Shown here: piece by piece, positions 12,445 through 26,603 of the stretch
Numbering within the stretch: position 1 is the first letter of the stretch
How the letters are laid out: every line of letters starts with the position of its first letter
Source of the DNA: Cyclospora cayetanensis
Lineage: Eukaryota; Apicomplexa; Conoidasida; Eucoccidiorida; Eimeriidae
NCBI RefSeq assembly: GCF_002999335.1
Contig: NW_020312758.1
Span: forward strand, 100,018-164,017
Reading direction: 5' to 3'
DNA: 64,000 bases
Notes under the pieces: generated by a model
Databases searched by the model: none
What the model was told of the DNA's origin: nothing
The model's input: only the letters and a program-made list of their open reading frames with translations
Translations under genes and position numbers: made by a program

Positions 12445-15400
12445 GCAAACTCGGGCTCGACTACGGGGTTGACAATGAATTGCAGCAACTCGTTAATGAG
12501 TTCGTGGGAGGGTCTTCAGGCGTCCCCCTGGCTTCCAAGAATGAGCCATACACCGGACAGCCCACACCAGGAGCTTCAGAGGGTGCTCCTACGGTGCTAA
12601 AAAAAGAGCCTGCGGCCCCCAGCCTCCTCCAAGGGGCATTATCGCCGTGCCTTGGTGACTCGGAGAGTGTTGTCAGTGAAATGATATACCGTTTAAAGGA
12701 AAGTCTAAGCGCACAAGCCGAGAGATGGTGGAGGATCTCCATGGCCAAGGCAATAAGCAGGCCTCTATTGGCTTCGTACGAGACGAATTCAGCGGGAAAC
12801 TTCTCTAGTACAAGCCAAATCCAGAACGATCTTGTTCCGGTGAGTCACGCTCACTTTGAATAGAAGGATGGGACAGCTACAGATCTGGATCCCTTTAGGG
12901 TTGCTGCTGGGCTTTTAAGGGTATGCACTAAATGAAGTTTGCGCGAGCAGGACAGTAAAAGGACATTTCATGCATCATGGAGTCCCCTGGCCTTCCTCTA
13001 CACAATTTTGCGGCTATCCTAGTGCGAGATCCTATTTTCCGGCTGCATCTGAATGCAGGGGCCCAATGACAAATCCATTTTTAGTAGCAACTGGCACGAC
13101 CGCCTACAATGGGCGTTTCAGCAGGTGCTCACCCTAAGTGAGTCTCAGGACTTGGAAGTCGCCCATAAGCTCAGAAGGCGCCTCTTCGAGCGAGAACTTG
13201 CTCTGAGCCAGTAAGCTTCCCTATAACCGAAAATGGGAGGTTTTTTGTCGTCTGCAGCGGAGCCGCTAATGTATATTTAGCACCAGAATTTGCTCTTGTC
13301 GATTTGCAGCTGTGATGGGCAAAATGGAAATATTTTAACCCATGGAAATATTTTAAACGAGAGCAACCACATTTTTAAAATGTGAACTACATGTATCGCA
13401 TGCAAAGCTGTGTTGCAGAATCTTTCTTTTATTTCCTCAGCGAGATTGGCTCTTTTGCCGCAGCTGCACGTGCCGCAGCAGTGGTGCTGCTTCACTCCCT
13501 GCCTTTGGGGGAACGTGCTTCGTACGCACAACCATTTCAGCCAGCGAGCTGTACAGACCGAGCGTACAAAGGCCCTTTCCAGTGCTTCGTGCGCATTACA
13601 CCGGAGGACCATCCCACCATGTGGAAGGTCTATCAACCCAAGTTCGCTGGTGGTGAGCAAACCAGGCATCAATGTCGCTCTCACTATTTGGCGTAGCAAG
13701 AGGGCGCTCGTGCCACCGCTGGGTATTGCTTTCGCTGCTGCGAAGCAAAATTTCGTGTACCTCGACTCGTGTGCACTGTCACAGATGAGGTGTATGCCTT
13801 CGACAGCCTGGTGCTGACAGTAATTGTGGGGGATCCCCAGGCGAATGTCAAGGCATACGTAGCTAGGGAAATATACCAAAATGACGTCAAGGGCCGCCAG
13901 GCCATGGCCGACGCAGTGTATGCCACTTGCCTGGCACGGAAGACGCAGACAGATCTGAGTCTCCACAGTTGGTCTCAGCTGCGAAACAGCAAGCGGCGGG
14001 ACCTATCTCTACAGGTAGATACAGTGTGGAACGTACATGACCAGTCCAAGTTCGAGCGCGCCAAACTTGGCCTCCCAATCGCATGCTTAGTTGACTATGC
14101 GGGCCTGACTGTCATGGTAGAGCCGTTGATACCCCTGAGGTGAGAGCAGTCTAAGTCGCGAGGCCGCTAACTAGTCAGTCTGTGGCTCGACGGCAAGCGT
14201 TCCGCCAGGCAATGAGAGTATATAGCATCTTATGCACTGGTGACTGATTTTATAGTGACCAGCATACTGAGCCATTTTGATGCTGCTGTCTACGTGTGCT
14301 TCGCAGCCCTGCTCCCAACAATGTCTTGGAAGAGCTTGTTTCCGAAATCACGCAGTGCCTCCCCGATTTTGTTCGGCAGTGCAATAGTATTGGGAACCCC
14401 CTAGCTTGTTTTGACGCCTTGGACAAAGTCGACCGCGTTACTTACAATAAGTTCAAAAACATCGCGCGCTTCCTGAACCTGGCGGTGGGGCCCGAGGGAT
14501 TTCCTACCCTGCTGCTTCTGCACACCTTCAAGGGACTCTATTCACCAGATTGAGCATTGGTCGTTTCTCGAAGCCACCCTCTCTGCATATGCGAAACCGC
14601 TGGTCCTTGAAGCTGCCGCATATTAGCCACAGGCCAACTGCCAGAGAGTTATGTGACCTACACTCACCTCAAGAACAGTTAATCAGCGCGCACGCTCCTC
14701 TAAGCTTCGTTTGTCACTTCAGGATTATCCCTTCGCCCGCGGCGCGTCTGACTTTGACTTAGCATTGCCTCCACCAGCACTTTGGCGGTCTCAGGTAGAC
14801 CAGTTCTGCATATTCCGTAATCTGCATGAGACCCTGCCCCCGAAGTGTGTAGACGGCAGGGTAGTGCCAGTACGTTCCTTCCCCCTGCCCCAGACTTCAC
14901 CGGCTGATCAACCTAGCTTTAACAGCCAGATAAACCGAATCCTATTGATGCCTGTACACAGTTGCGCTAGTAGAAAACCTAAGATACTCATGAAAAGTGC
15001 TGTCACACCTCAAGCACCAAGGAACTGGTCTGTCGAGCTCCTTTCTGTGCATGACCATGCGCGCGTACTCCTGTGTGCAGGAGCAAAGGTTCCGGCAGTC
15101 ATTTGTTTCCTGTGTCTTCGATGTTGCCTTGCCATGTACCAGCAGAGAGCAGCATAAGGCTTCGGAGAGTAAGGACTGCCTCAGTGTGTTGCGGGTTCTT
15201 GTGTCCCTTACAAGCATCAGCCACAATCAGCCATCCGTGATAGTGAACGCACGTAGGGATTCTGCTACTGTGCATATGGGCGTGTGATCAGCCGAATCTT
15301 CAAAGTTTGCTCAAAGGCACACGACACTGCGCGGCTCCCTCGAAGCACTGTCGATGGCTGTGCATTCCATGGAGCTTTCGATTAGACAGGACCTCATTCC

Positions 15401-18400
15401 GGTCATCAATGCTTTTCAGAAAAACTTCTTAGATTCATTTGACATTGCCCACACTCTGCATGCCCACGGGATAAACATCAGGTTAGTTTCTCATTCCAGG
15501 ATATGGCTGTTAAGCGCCGTCTGACTCGATAATCAAGGGGAGCAAACACAAAAGTGGCCGTGCTCGCTAGCTAGTGTGTGTATTGCTAGGAGCATGTGTA
15601 TTTGCTGTGGTTTCCTTGGCTTGCAGAAATGTAGCACAGCTGCTCAGCCATGGTCCGGCTTCCCCGTTTCGAGATGCCGTTGTGCGTGAAGTCGTGGCAC
15701 GGTCTGCAAAGCGTTTGTTTCGGATGCAAGTCGAGAAACTGTTTAGTGGAAGGGTGGAAACAAGCCACATAGAAGAGCTCCAGCGGTGAGGCCCTTCCTG
15801 TACAATGCCCCGCAAAAATGCCAGACCAGTGATCCTACTGTTGCTGCCGTGCACGCTACGCACAACAATCGGCGCAAGTTCTCTCGATGACTTACACTGC
15901 TAGCCAGTCAACTTCCTGTATATTACTTCCAAAGCTCATCGCCGTGTTTGATTTTGGCACCTATCTGCCAATAATTCGAGTTCTGCTATTTAGAATTTGG
16001 TTCTACAGTAGTCTTACAGGGAAGTACATCAGCCTCCATGCTCGTCGAACCATGAATATTTTACGACAAATTAAAGCTACTTCCCAAAGAATCCCTATTG
16101 CTAGCGCGCAACATAAGTTACTTAGCTTCTTTGTTTTGCGTGCTTTACGTTTCAGACTGGTTGTTAAGCTCTTCAACCTGGTTCTTTCTACCAATGAGGA
16201 ATCTCGGATCTTCTGGCAACACCAGATCCTTCCGCTGGCTTTAGAAAGGTCCGCATGGCTGCACACAAATTGCATCAGCTGTTATCATAGAATCACGTGA
16301 TAAGGCGTGAGTAGGCACTTGCTTTAAAGCGCATGCTCTCCAAGCCCTTGGCGACTCCCCCTCTGCTCTTTTGTTTTCAGATACAAGGTTGACTTGACAG
16401 AATCGGCTTCGCCAGACAAGGTCTGCACGTTTTCCCTTTTCAAAGCCATGGAGTACAACTTTGGTATGTCAATCCTCCTGTATAGCTAGTGCATGCATGC
16501 CGTGGCTCACGTATCTTTGCATAACGTCTAGCGCCGCATCAACCTGCACCAGCACAAAGGGAAAGAGTTAACTGAGCATGCTGTAAACGCTGCAGTTTTT
16601 CATGGGCCGTTTCCAGACTACAGACAGACTAGGTGCCCCTACACTGACTGAATTCGTATCCCAGTTGCTGTGGAGTAACTGATCGCTTCAGCATACGACG
16701 GAAGCATCCCCCTAGCCACCGGTTGTGTCAAACGCTAACTGCGCTTTGTTTTGCTTCCATGGCTTGCGTGCACGCACTATAATTTAGCTCTTGCAAGTGT
16801 ATCGCCTTGGCATCGGTTTCTGCGAGTGATGACTCCACTTTGCATGAACTGCACATGTCAGTAAAGCTAGTATTCCTCAACCCCAATTGCTTCCAGCAGT
16901 GGCACGGGGTACGAAGTGATCAAAAGCGGCCTTTTTCTGTGTCTACTTGTTTTAGGCGTTCAATTCGACTCCCGCGTGGCGGTGCGCTCAACAAAAGCAT
17001 CCAACGAGGTTTTATTATCGCTTCGACTGCCGCTTTCTGTCGTCGATTTGTCCACCTTCTCTGCTTGTGACTCCCTCCTCTTTCCTCATATTTCTTACGT
17101 CCGCGCGGCTCTCCTGGGGAGCGGCCATGCAGAAACAGCTGAAGAAAAAGATATTGCAGACTGGAGAACACAGCTTCGATCAACCAAGCGGCGAATGCGT
17201 CATTTCCTTGAAGCCGACGGTCAGTATATTTCCACTGCGAACTTAGAGAGGCCTTGTCGCGAGGAGTTTCTCACGTTCAGATCCTTGTGTGCTTAAAACT
17301 AAACGGCGGCCAGACTATCTTAAAATGGCCCCCTGCACTCGCTGCCTGACACCGTGGGCGTTTGCAGGCACATGCGTGGACAGGTCGTGTACATTTCTGG
17401 CCCATGCTTTTGCTGCTTTTTGCTGCAGAGGCTGAGAAGGCAAAGGATGAAGACAGCAAACTGCCGAAGACTCCTGGTACTCTAAAGGAGCTGCAATCAT
17501 TTGCGGAACTTCGTGCTGTTCGAGGTTTCTATCCCAGGCTTCACCTCGTCGCACCAGACACGTTTGCACTGATGCAAGCCGCTGCCGCATCAGCCGAAGC
17601 TGGAGCCAGCAGAGTATCTTTAAGTGTGCTGCTCGATAACATGAAGGCTGGTAGGCACGCGAACATCCGGAATACCTAAAGGACTGCCATCTCGGCCTTC
17701 GGTCTAGGGGATTGTGAAAGTGTGTACCCGACTTTTGACGGAGAAGCACTGTAGGTGAAGAAACTGCGATAACTGTGCGTGTGATCTTAGGCCTTGTAGT
17801 TCCCGCGTCAAGCGAACAAATATGGGGTAGTGCAAACTTTGCGTTACACGGAACGTGCGGCGCAATAAGATCGGCCCTTATGGGTGAGCAATGCTGGTTT
17901 TTAATACGCTAAGGCTACATGCAGCAGCGTCAGTGCACGTTTAAATGCCCTAATGATTACAGCAGCCACACGCAAGCTGGCAAGCAAAAGCGACGTGATC
18001 AGTTGCTTCAACTCGAGTCGGGCCGTAATTTTGTTAGAGAGTACATGCGCGACATTCCCTGGACGTGCGCATGGATTAGAGGCATCTGTGAAATATCCAA
18101 TATACGCTTGCCTGTCGCATGCATGAAACTTGCAGGAACAGGGTACCCTTGCCACCCATATTGCCATTTAGTAGACGAAGATGAGAATATGTTTCCTGTC
18201 GTAACAGAGGCTGCTGATGAGAAGCACTCTCGAGCACCTCTGAGGCAATGCCGGAAATACAAGAGAAAAAAGCTATCCCTTACGCTTGCTCTGCTCTTGA
18301 AGTCGGCAATCGGTATGCCTGTGGTGCCTGTTTAGCACGATTGGCCGTTTATGTGATGTCACAAGTATGAACAAATGCGGTGGATCGGCGATAGCCACAC

Positions 18401-21400
18401 GTCTAGTCTCAACGCTGTGAATGCTTCTGCTGGATGCGCTTTTTGTTATCAGGAGACGATATTTTTCTGCTGGGCAAGATCTTACAGCAGACCGCATACG
18501 TCATGTTGCAGCACAACGAAGTGAAAGCGGCTGCGGGCATCGCCGACTACATTTACTCAAGGATTCCCGACGGGCTCTCTCTCCAGGCTGAAGCGCTGCT
18601 CATTGATATGCAGTGCACCACAAAAGGAAGTGCGAAATGCTATTTAGGATGTAACATGGGTTCCAAAATCAGTTGGTGTCTTTTTTTGCCACTGCTGATG
18701 GCTAGAGGGTAGGAGGAGTCCTGTGAGCTGTATCGATTTTTCTCGTACTATTTGGCTCTTACAAAACTCCTGAGCCGTGTTGCCATTGGCCTCTGCGTTA
18801 TGATGTGCTTGCAGCTCAACCTAAAGATGCGCTTGTGTGCTATAGGCACTTGAAGCCCATCCTCATCGCCATAGAGGGGAAAATGTCACTTCGATTACTC
18901 CTCGCGGATCTTCTTCTCGCATCGGTTGCTTTCAAAAACAAACGGTTCAGTGCTGCGATTGTGCATGCTTTCCGCGTCCACAAGATATCAACTGTGGTCA
19001 GCTACCTAGCACGTGTCGTGCAGGCGAGCGCATGCTTTGCCTTGCGGTTTTATCATTTTGTGCGCTGGTCGAATGCAGCACCGTTGGCTGCTGCCTTTGT
19101 TGTTCCTCAAGAGTTGCTTATTGGTGGCATTTTCAGGGCGCATTTGCACGCAGGGACCTCCCTTTGCTCCCTGTAACATTGGCAATTGGATCGCTGAATT
19201 TATCTTCTTTTTGCTTTTCTCTCTGCTGCGTTGCAGTGTTTTGATACTGGAGGCGCTCACTGGGCTGCAATTGCGGCGCTTCGCCTTGTCGGTGCGTACC
19301 AAGTGTACAGGGACCAGACCCTTAGACGTAGTGGTGATGCTGCTGAGGTGATGCCTGCTTCAGATTCAGGTGGCGCATTTGTAATTACCACGTGCCCTGG
19401 AAAAAACACTGCCTGGAGTTTTGTTTACTTGATAGAAAATTGCGCCTTTTTGCTTATCTGAGTTCAATCATAATCGTAGCGTTGAAGGCTCTTTTTGAAC
19501 AGCACTGCAACGGTATACAATTTGCTCAGATGCCTAAACGCTGCGTGCCATTGAAACGACGGGATGTTTCTAAGGGCTGGGTTGAAATGAGCTGCGCAGC
19601 GCGGTCGATGCTTGAAGTTCAACGGTCTTCGGAAGCAATCATCATCCTGCAGCATGCCGTTAGGGCAGCAAGCACGAATCCCGAGTTGCCATGTGTTGTA
19701 ACGCACATGAGCCGTTTTTGGTTGGCGACAGCCTTTGCTCGGTGAGCTTCAGGAGCCGGACAACGGTTGGTCTGCTGTAGTGTTTAACCAAGCGGTTGAT
19801 TAACATGAAGCAAAATTTAAGACACGAAGCTCGGTTTGCCACAATAGCTCTTTCTAGCGAGTGCATTTATTTGAGTTGATGAATAGCTGGCATACGGCCC
19901 CACGGGTTTGCGTGGATTCCTTCTGTTTGGTTTTTTCAGATTGGGGCGCTTGGAGAATGCCTCTACAGAGGCGGAGATTATGCTTGCAGGCCTTGAGTCT
20001 CAGCTCGGCACGAACCATGAAGCCACAATGTCAGCCCTCTACCTCGCAGGTAGGCCATATGATGCCCCCAGTGTCTACACCTGTGTGAGCGAACAGCTTT
20101 TGCAACCGCATTCAATCTGAATATTTAAAATGTGGCGGCCTTCTTGCGACTGTGCCCCATTAGTTCGAAAATCAATCTCGAGAAGCACTGCGCCAGAAAC
20201 ACGGACCATTGGCCCTCCTGTCGTGTTGCAATGAATATGTCGCAGCTGAAGTTAAAATGAGTATTGGTTGTCTGGCTTTGCAAAACCCCCCGCTGAAGAT
20301 TGCGGGGTCCGCCTCCGCTCACAGAGACGAGAAGGCTGATGCCATCGGTGCTCCTGATGAGCTTCAAGAACCGTTGCTATGGAAGCCATTGAGCGCTGAA
20401 GACTTTGCAATCTACGAGGAAATCTTCAGAGATAAAGGCATGATCCAAGCGAGAGCCGTACGACAAAAACAGCTGATAATGGAGCCCCATAGCTCCTTAA
20501 CTTTAATCCATGTAACGTTCTCCGCTGAGACTTAGAAATTGCGGTGCAGATATGCACTAGTTTTGCGTTTTGTTGTGGAGGAAGCGGTAATATGGTAATA
20601 TTACAGAGTCTATGGTGCTTTCAGGACGCTGAACAGCTGTTCCTTGCCCTTTTCCGTCGACTCTTATTCAGAGAAGACAATGTTTTAATCGAAGTGCACC
20701 AGCCGCGGGGCCTTGACCGCAAACAACGCCTTCGGCAGATCATCTCTACACTTAGGCAGCTTTTGAAGCTCAAACTCTGCTCTCTTCCGATATCTGTGCT
20801 GCGAGTTAGTCCAGACACTATCTGCGCAATTAATTTGAACCCTTGAAAATACACGTTTAGGTGCAGAACAGCGAGGTCTGTTTGATTCTCGGTACCTGTA
20901 GGTTTCCAGAGAGGTTGAAGGGATAAATGCAGTACTTAAGCGTGCGTATGATTACCTCAGCTTCTGGCACACCGCGTGTACATAGCATGCGTGGCTCAAG
21001 GCTGTTCTCCCGCACTGAGGCCGTTTGGTCTGATGGAATACGAGCTAGGTTACACCGAAAACTCGGATGAAGAGGACCCGGAACCATGCGAGAAACAGAC
21101 AGAGTACTCAGTAAGCCCTTGTCGCTGATCGCTTTTCCCCAACTACAAGCACAGCACAAAAGATCCGAATAAACGTAATTTTTGTCAAGGGAGCTACTGC
21201 ACCTGCATTCTTGCACCATCTGGACTGTCTTCACGCTCCGATACATTTTACTGAAGCGTTCTTGCTATCTACGGGATGCGCGTTTCGTGCAGCACTTTGC
21301 TGCAGACAGGACAAGAGTTTATTTTAAGCATTACCCTCGCTTGAACTTTGGGCATAGACGGACAGCAGCAGTCTCCAACCGGTTGAAGCCAGTCCCTGAT

Positions 21401-23935
21401 GAAGCACCACATGAAAAAATGACATACGAGGAACCAGCAGATATCGCTGACTATCCTTTTTCGTTCTACTCACAACAAAAAGTGTCAGGCACAGAGCGCC
21501 GCCGTGCCCAGAGTAGCGGTGTCCTGTATGCTCGGGTAGATGGATCCTCCAGCTTGCGGCCTACTCAGTGAGGCTGTCTTCCCCTAAAGTGAAGGCCGTA
21601 AATCCTAGGGCTGTATACGTCAATACCCTCAAGCTCTCAGTTCCATGAAAGCTATTCGTAGTACTCAGCAGTGTTAGTCTTTGTAATTTAAAACTTTGAG
21701 CGGGGCGGAATAGAAGCAATACTAATGAATGTTCTGTATTGCAGGGAGCATGATGACCTAATGATGCAACTGCTGCTGTTTTGTGAGGGTCCCCCGTCAT
21801 TGAATGGCATTCTGAAAAGCTGCTACATGAGCTGCTTAGAAGACCGTAAAAAGAGCCCGTCAAACTGGTAAGGCATTCTCCTTTCCACTAGTAGCCTCGT
21901 AACTTCTGTGCCTTAGGCCTTCCAGTCGCCTCCCTCAATTTTTGATCTGTGTTTGCTCATGTTGGCTGGCTTTTAGTGGGCCTTATGCTTAATAGGCGAC
22001 ATTGGGCGGGTGGTTGCACCCTACAACTGCATACAAACCATACCGCATTACCCAGTTGTGGGGTTGCCGCGACCAGCCATTACGAGCTCTGATCAAGCCG
22101 CCCATGCGTATAATATCATTCAGGATGGATGATCTTATATCTGACATTCTGTCAGAGAGAGGAAGCTTGCAACATTTGCGCTTCCTTGTATGCATGATGC
22201 GTCACTTCTTCACGCTTTCGCAAAAAGCACTGATGATTTCGCTCGCCCCAGGAGACTTCAACAGGAAACGCCAGGCCCAAATTCTAATTCAAGCAATGCG
22301 TGGACAACAGGTTGAGGAAGAAGGTACGCCATGCTTCCGTGTAAACTCCCGCCATCACAGGCACAAAACTCACGGACAAATTACTGGCTCTTTCCTGCTT
22401 ACTCTACTGACCCCAGGAACGCTGTAGCTTGCATTCTTTTGCCTTCAAAAGGCTTTATTCGGAAGGGACCTGTCCACAGACGTTGTGCCTGAATAGGTGA
22501 ATCATGCTAAAGTGGGTGCGGGCACCCAGATGCGTGTTCAGCTTTAGATCTGTGGTGGATTTGTGCAGTGTCACGAAAACTTATCCTAAAACGGATGATC
22601 AACAGAAGCAGGGAGCAGATGCCCGAGAGCACTGACGGTAATCCTTGATTTTGCAGAGACAGGACTCACGACTCAGTTACATATTCACTCAGGCAATAAA
22701 TCATTGAAAGTTCACCAACACATTAATGCTTGAATATAGGACGACCCTCTAACCTTCAGCCAAATTGGCAAGCTGCGTTGAGGTATACTTTTTCTCTTTA
22801 CGTCATGTCCTTAGTTTCGGTGCTTCGGATTAGTAATAGTTTTAGCATTGTTATGTTCCACCTCTTCCTAGGCCCTGTGAACGCCATTAATTCTTTTATG
22901 CTGCTGAGTCTTTGCCATTTTCAGATTACTTTGAGTATGAGATCAATTCACCTAGGCAATTCGATCTGATGGTCGGGATCACCCGGTGTGACGAACTCGT
23001 AAATGCGACGACCTGGACTGGTGAGCCCTCCTTTCTTCTCATCGGCCGTCATATATACACCCAGGGTGAGGGACCTAGTTTCGTTATTTTTGCATATGCC
23101 CTTGTGTTCAACGGCTCAGGGTCTGCGTTAAGGAGCATGCGCTCTCAGCTAGACTTCACACTTTCCAAACAGTCCCAGACAAAACATGGGCCGGCATACG
23201 CCGGGAATCAAACCACCGGTGGGATCGAAACCCCTGCTCGTAAAAAAAAAGATACTTTGGTTTAATTTTACAGTAGTGTATGTGTTGGCGCGGTCACGAG
23301 ACTCCCACTCGTTGCGTGTATCTGTGTGAAACCGTAGAGCAAGAGCAATGCACAATTCTGTGAGAACAGTTGACTAAATGATGTATATGTATCCTCTCTG
23401 CACTAAACGCATTCTTGGGGAGTACCAGTAGCTGCATTGCAGCATGACTGAAAATGCTACATAAATTCCATTGCCACGTTCTAGTCAGGGCGTTTATCTT
23501 CAGCAACGCCACAGCAGCGAACTGCAAAATGTGATAACTTGCATTGAAAGAGTACAATGTGCCTGCGAGTTGCCTGAAGGGGATAGTGACCTGGTAGAAT
23601 ACACAGGGTCTGATGACGACTTGGTCGCTGGACGAGGCGACAGTGCGAACTACCGTCGGAGCGAAATTGCCGCAGTCGAAGAACACTACCTAAAGAAACC
23701 GACTATGGGGAAAGGCAGTATATCGGGCAAGACCCCATGGAGGAGCATGAGCACGGCAGCCCGGCTATCTCAGCAACGCTTCGGAGGCAGCAATCAGCTC
23801 ACTGCGAATGCCTCGCCCATTGCGTATGGCGTCATGCGAAACATTTTAAAGACCCAGGTCGATTCAGAACTTGAAGCATTTGGATGTATTGAGTGTTTGC
23901 AGCCGGCGGACAAAGTGCCTTTCCTTGGAGGGTGA
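12445..23935 (+). CDS. Clustered mitochondria (CLU/TIF31-like) protein with TPR region, multi-exon
   Basis: CLU proteins are cytosolic RNA- and ribosome-associated proteins that control mitochondrial distribution and translation of mitochondrial mRNAs. Exons with matching phases: 12445-12839, 13059-13210, 13441-13652, 13785-14139, 14307-about 14484, then after a gap 15292-15481, 15627-15785, 16381-16463, 16956-17219, 17429-17650, 18453-18629, 18815-18996, 19237-19347, 19530-19741, 19940-20049. Diagnostic segments are LGLPIACLVDYAGLTVMVEPL (CLU ALVDYRG motif), HTLHAHGINIRNVAQLL followed by DAVVREVVARSAKRLF, and EYNFGVQFDSR. Exons from about 18.4 to 20.05 kb read as helical TPR-like repeats, including kinesin-light-chain-like LGTNHEATMSALYLAG. 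Coding-like exons continue at about 20.3-20.5, 21.0-21.5, 22.1-22.3, 22.9-23.0 and 23.48-23.935 kb (TGA stop), but their joins are unproven. The start codon is not located, and the last part could be a second gene. Confidence 0.78.
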
Positions 23936-26300
23936 TAATCACCCACCTGCTTGTCGAATCGCGTGGACGGCACATTCAACTTGCTCCGTTCATTTTTGTG
24001 ATTCATCGGCAGATGGATGCATGTACAGCAAAATACTTATAAGGGACCCGAAACAGTACAGGCAAAGGTCCCACTACCAGCCTAAAGCAGGGTGCACTGG
24101 GCAACACCATGGGGCTTCTATGAGATTTTCAATGTTTGGGGCTATTTCTGCAGGTATAAACTATTTGGACGGCCACGCTTCGTACTGAACGACGTACAAT
24201 ACAGGTCACCTCCACTGGAGTTATATAGTCAATACATTGTATGTACATTAGATTAGAAATAAGAAAGGGTCACGCGGAGTGTTCTCTACAATGCAGTGCA
24301 CTCCAGGCTGAAAAGTTGATTGCATCAGTTTATATAGAACGGAAAAGAAAGGAAAACAGCACCAAAACGCTGCTGCGTACGTACAACAAATCAAACATGG
24401 TGCTCCAGAAGGCCATTTAGTACAAAGAAGCTCCAAAAACTGCCCCTTTGCGCTTATTTTACCAACAAAGCTCTCCACTGGCTCGACTTGCTTGGCAGAT
24501 TGCAGAATCCAGATATGCTCACCATGTCCTCGAGGTCAGCAAACCGTCGAGCAACGCTGTTGCCAAATTTGTCCTTTTGGAACCAAAAAATCCGCTTGGA
24601 AAACGACGGAGAAGACAAACATAGCATTCAAAACAAAATGCTAAGCTTCATCCTCCTGCACTACGACGTGCTTACTCCAGTACTCGACTGACTGCGCATA
24701 CGCCCCGCGATCTATGGCCACGCCACTGCCACCCTCCTCTATCAGCGCGTTACGCATTATCCTTAAACGAACACATTCAGATCGTATCGAGCATTATTAT
24801 TATTGCAGGTGATCCTTATAACATGGCACGTCCAAAAAAGCTATCTAGATGCACATAACAGGAAACCTTACAGAAATAAATTACTTGGGAGCGGAAGGCA
24901 TATACTTTCTACGGGTTATTGCCGCTACGGTTTACTGGAGAAACTTTAACTAGCGCCAAGCAGGACGCGGCAGCCTATCTGCGGTTAGAATGTACTATCG
25001 AAAGTGAACTTTGCAGTGCGTCTTGCTTACGTAATTGGGTTCATTGGCAGCTCGAATGGCTCATTCTGCGCCTTTATGGAAATTAAAAACCACTCGGGAG
25101 CAGAGGGGTCTGCGGTACGGAGCAGCGAACACTCACTTCTAGTTCTTCATGATCGTATGCCACCCAAGGAGTGCATAAATTGTAGCCTAGGATACAGTTA
25201 AATTGGGATCTTCTCCCAGAAGTCTCGCAGACACATATGACCGTACATCCTAAACCTCTGATTTGAGCCCTGCAATGACTCTCACCGATCTCTGTTATGT
25301 CGATTTTAGCCATCGCAGCGTTCTCCTTAGCGACTTGCTCCCGCGAATACAAAATTAAGTCTGAATTCCCAATTGCCATATCGCAAAGGAGATATGAATA
25401 CAAACTTCGTCACCCCCGTCACTATACCAAAACATCAGCAATAATAATAAATGCAACAACAGAATTGAAGTATGATCTTTCAGAGAATATGTGGCGTACC
25501 GAGGTACTTTGCACGAATAAGCTGGTCCCTGACTAAAGAGGCCGGAAGCCAACGGGATAAAACTGCAAGTTCTTCGGGTCGCCGTGCCAGATATCCCGTG
25601 CTAAGGCACCACGCAGTCCTCATACCACAGAGCTGAAGACCATACAAAGCCCTCATACACTTATGGGCGGACCGCTCACACTTTACGCTCCACGGCATAA
25701 GGTTAGACGAACAGGAAGAAGCGCACTTCCTACTTGCGTACGTACATACTAAATCATTCTTTGTCTTGATTGCATTATTGCGTCAATAACATAATGAGCA
25801 GATGTGACTGGTAGCTGGCAAATCCAAACACCCTTTAAATAATGAAGTGAGATCAGTTGTTTGTTAAGGGATTTCGTTGGGCGGCCTACCGAATAAGCTT
25901 CTTGTTATCTTCATTGATGGGTAGTGTTGACACCCTAGCGTCTGTAAAGTTGTCCACAAAAATATGTTTGCAGAAGGGAGCGTAGCCGGGCACCAGCTTA
26001 GGTCTCTCACAAGCAAGGACCTCATGGAGCTGTAAGCACAGTGACAAAAAACAAGATACCTGTCAGTTTCGGCCACGAAAACACTGTTGCCATTCTTGTT
26101 AATTACACTACGGTAATTAGGTGTACCTTTTCCATGAATGCATCCTTTTCCATAGGAATTCTAGTCCCAGGGTATTTAGGATCATCGAATTGCCTAAAGC
26201 AAAATGGGTCTGCGCCACGCACACACACCGCTTCCTGGCCACGTGCCGATATACACACACCTGGAGGAAAGCTTCAGCTGCATATCCACAGTCTATATGG
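23936..26300. other. Intergenic region with no supported gene
   Basis: Short frames on both strands (for example 24488-24691 +, 25864-26076 -) show no family resemblance, no consistent splice pattern and no retroelement motif I can identify. Confidence 0.45.
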
Positions 26301-26309
26301 AGGTCGGAG

Positions 26310-26603
26310 CTAAGACAGTATCATATAGCGCAAGCCTGTTGGCTGCCTGCGCGTGCGCTCATCCGGTTTCCTCACCGAGGCCGATAGAGAGGGGGCTCCC
26401 ATGGATCTGGCTCGAAGCTTCTTGACCTTGCTGAGCCATCGGGATGCGGATGTCTGAAGGAGTTGTACTCGTGAAAGGGGCGCACTGCAGTACAGACGGC
26501 GTTGGAGACCACAGGGCGACGAAACCCGCACCCCTTGCCAGGTTGCAAAAGCGCATACCTTTTGGAAACAAGGTGTTCTGTGGCCTGACAATGGTTTAAG
26601 CAA
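26310..26603 (-). CDS. Possible exon with mitochondrial presequence-like composition
   Basis: A minus-strand frame is rich in Arg, Ser and Leu and poor in acidic residues (for example VSSPCGLQRRLYCSAPLSR). A good donor, GCCTCG|GTGAGG, falls inside it near 26370. No ATG opens the frame, so it would need an upstream exon or a different start, and no downstream exon was found. If real it would be transcribed divergently from RPL22. Low confidence. Confidence 0.22.
   Translation of the reverse strand: MLKPLSGHRTPCFQKVCAFATWQGVRVSSPCGLQRRLYCSAPLSRVQLLQTSASRWLSKVKKLRARSMGAPSLSASVRKPDERTRRQPTGLRYMILS

Noticed and set aside
13277..13966. 229-codon open frame on the minus strand
   Set aside because: It lies antisense to exons of the CLU gene that have matching splice phases and family motifs; its translation shows no motif.
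23180..23245. tRNA-like B-box (GGTTTGATTCC on the minus strand)
   Set aside because: The flanking bases do not pair as a T-stem and no cloverleaf could be drawn.
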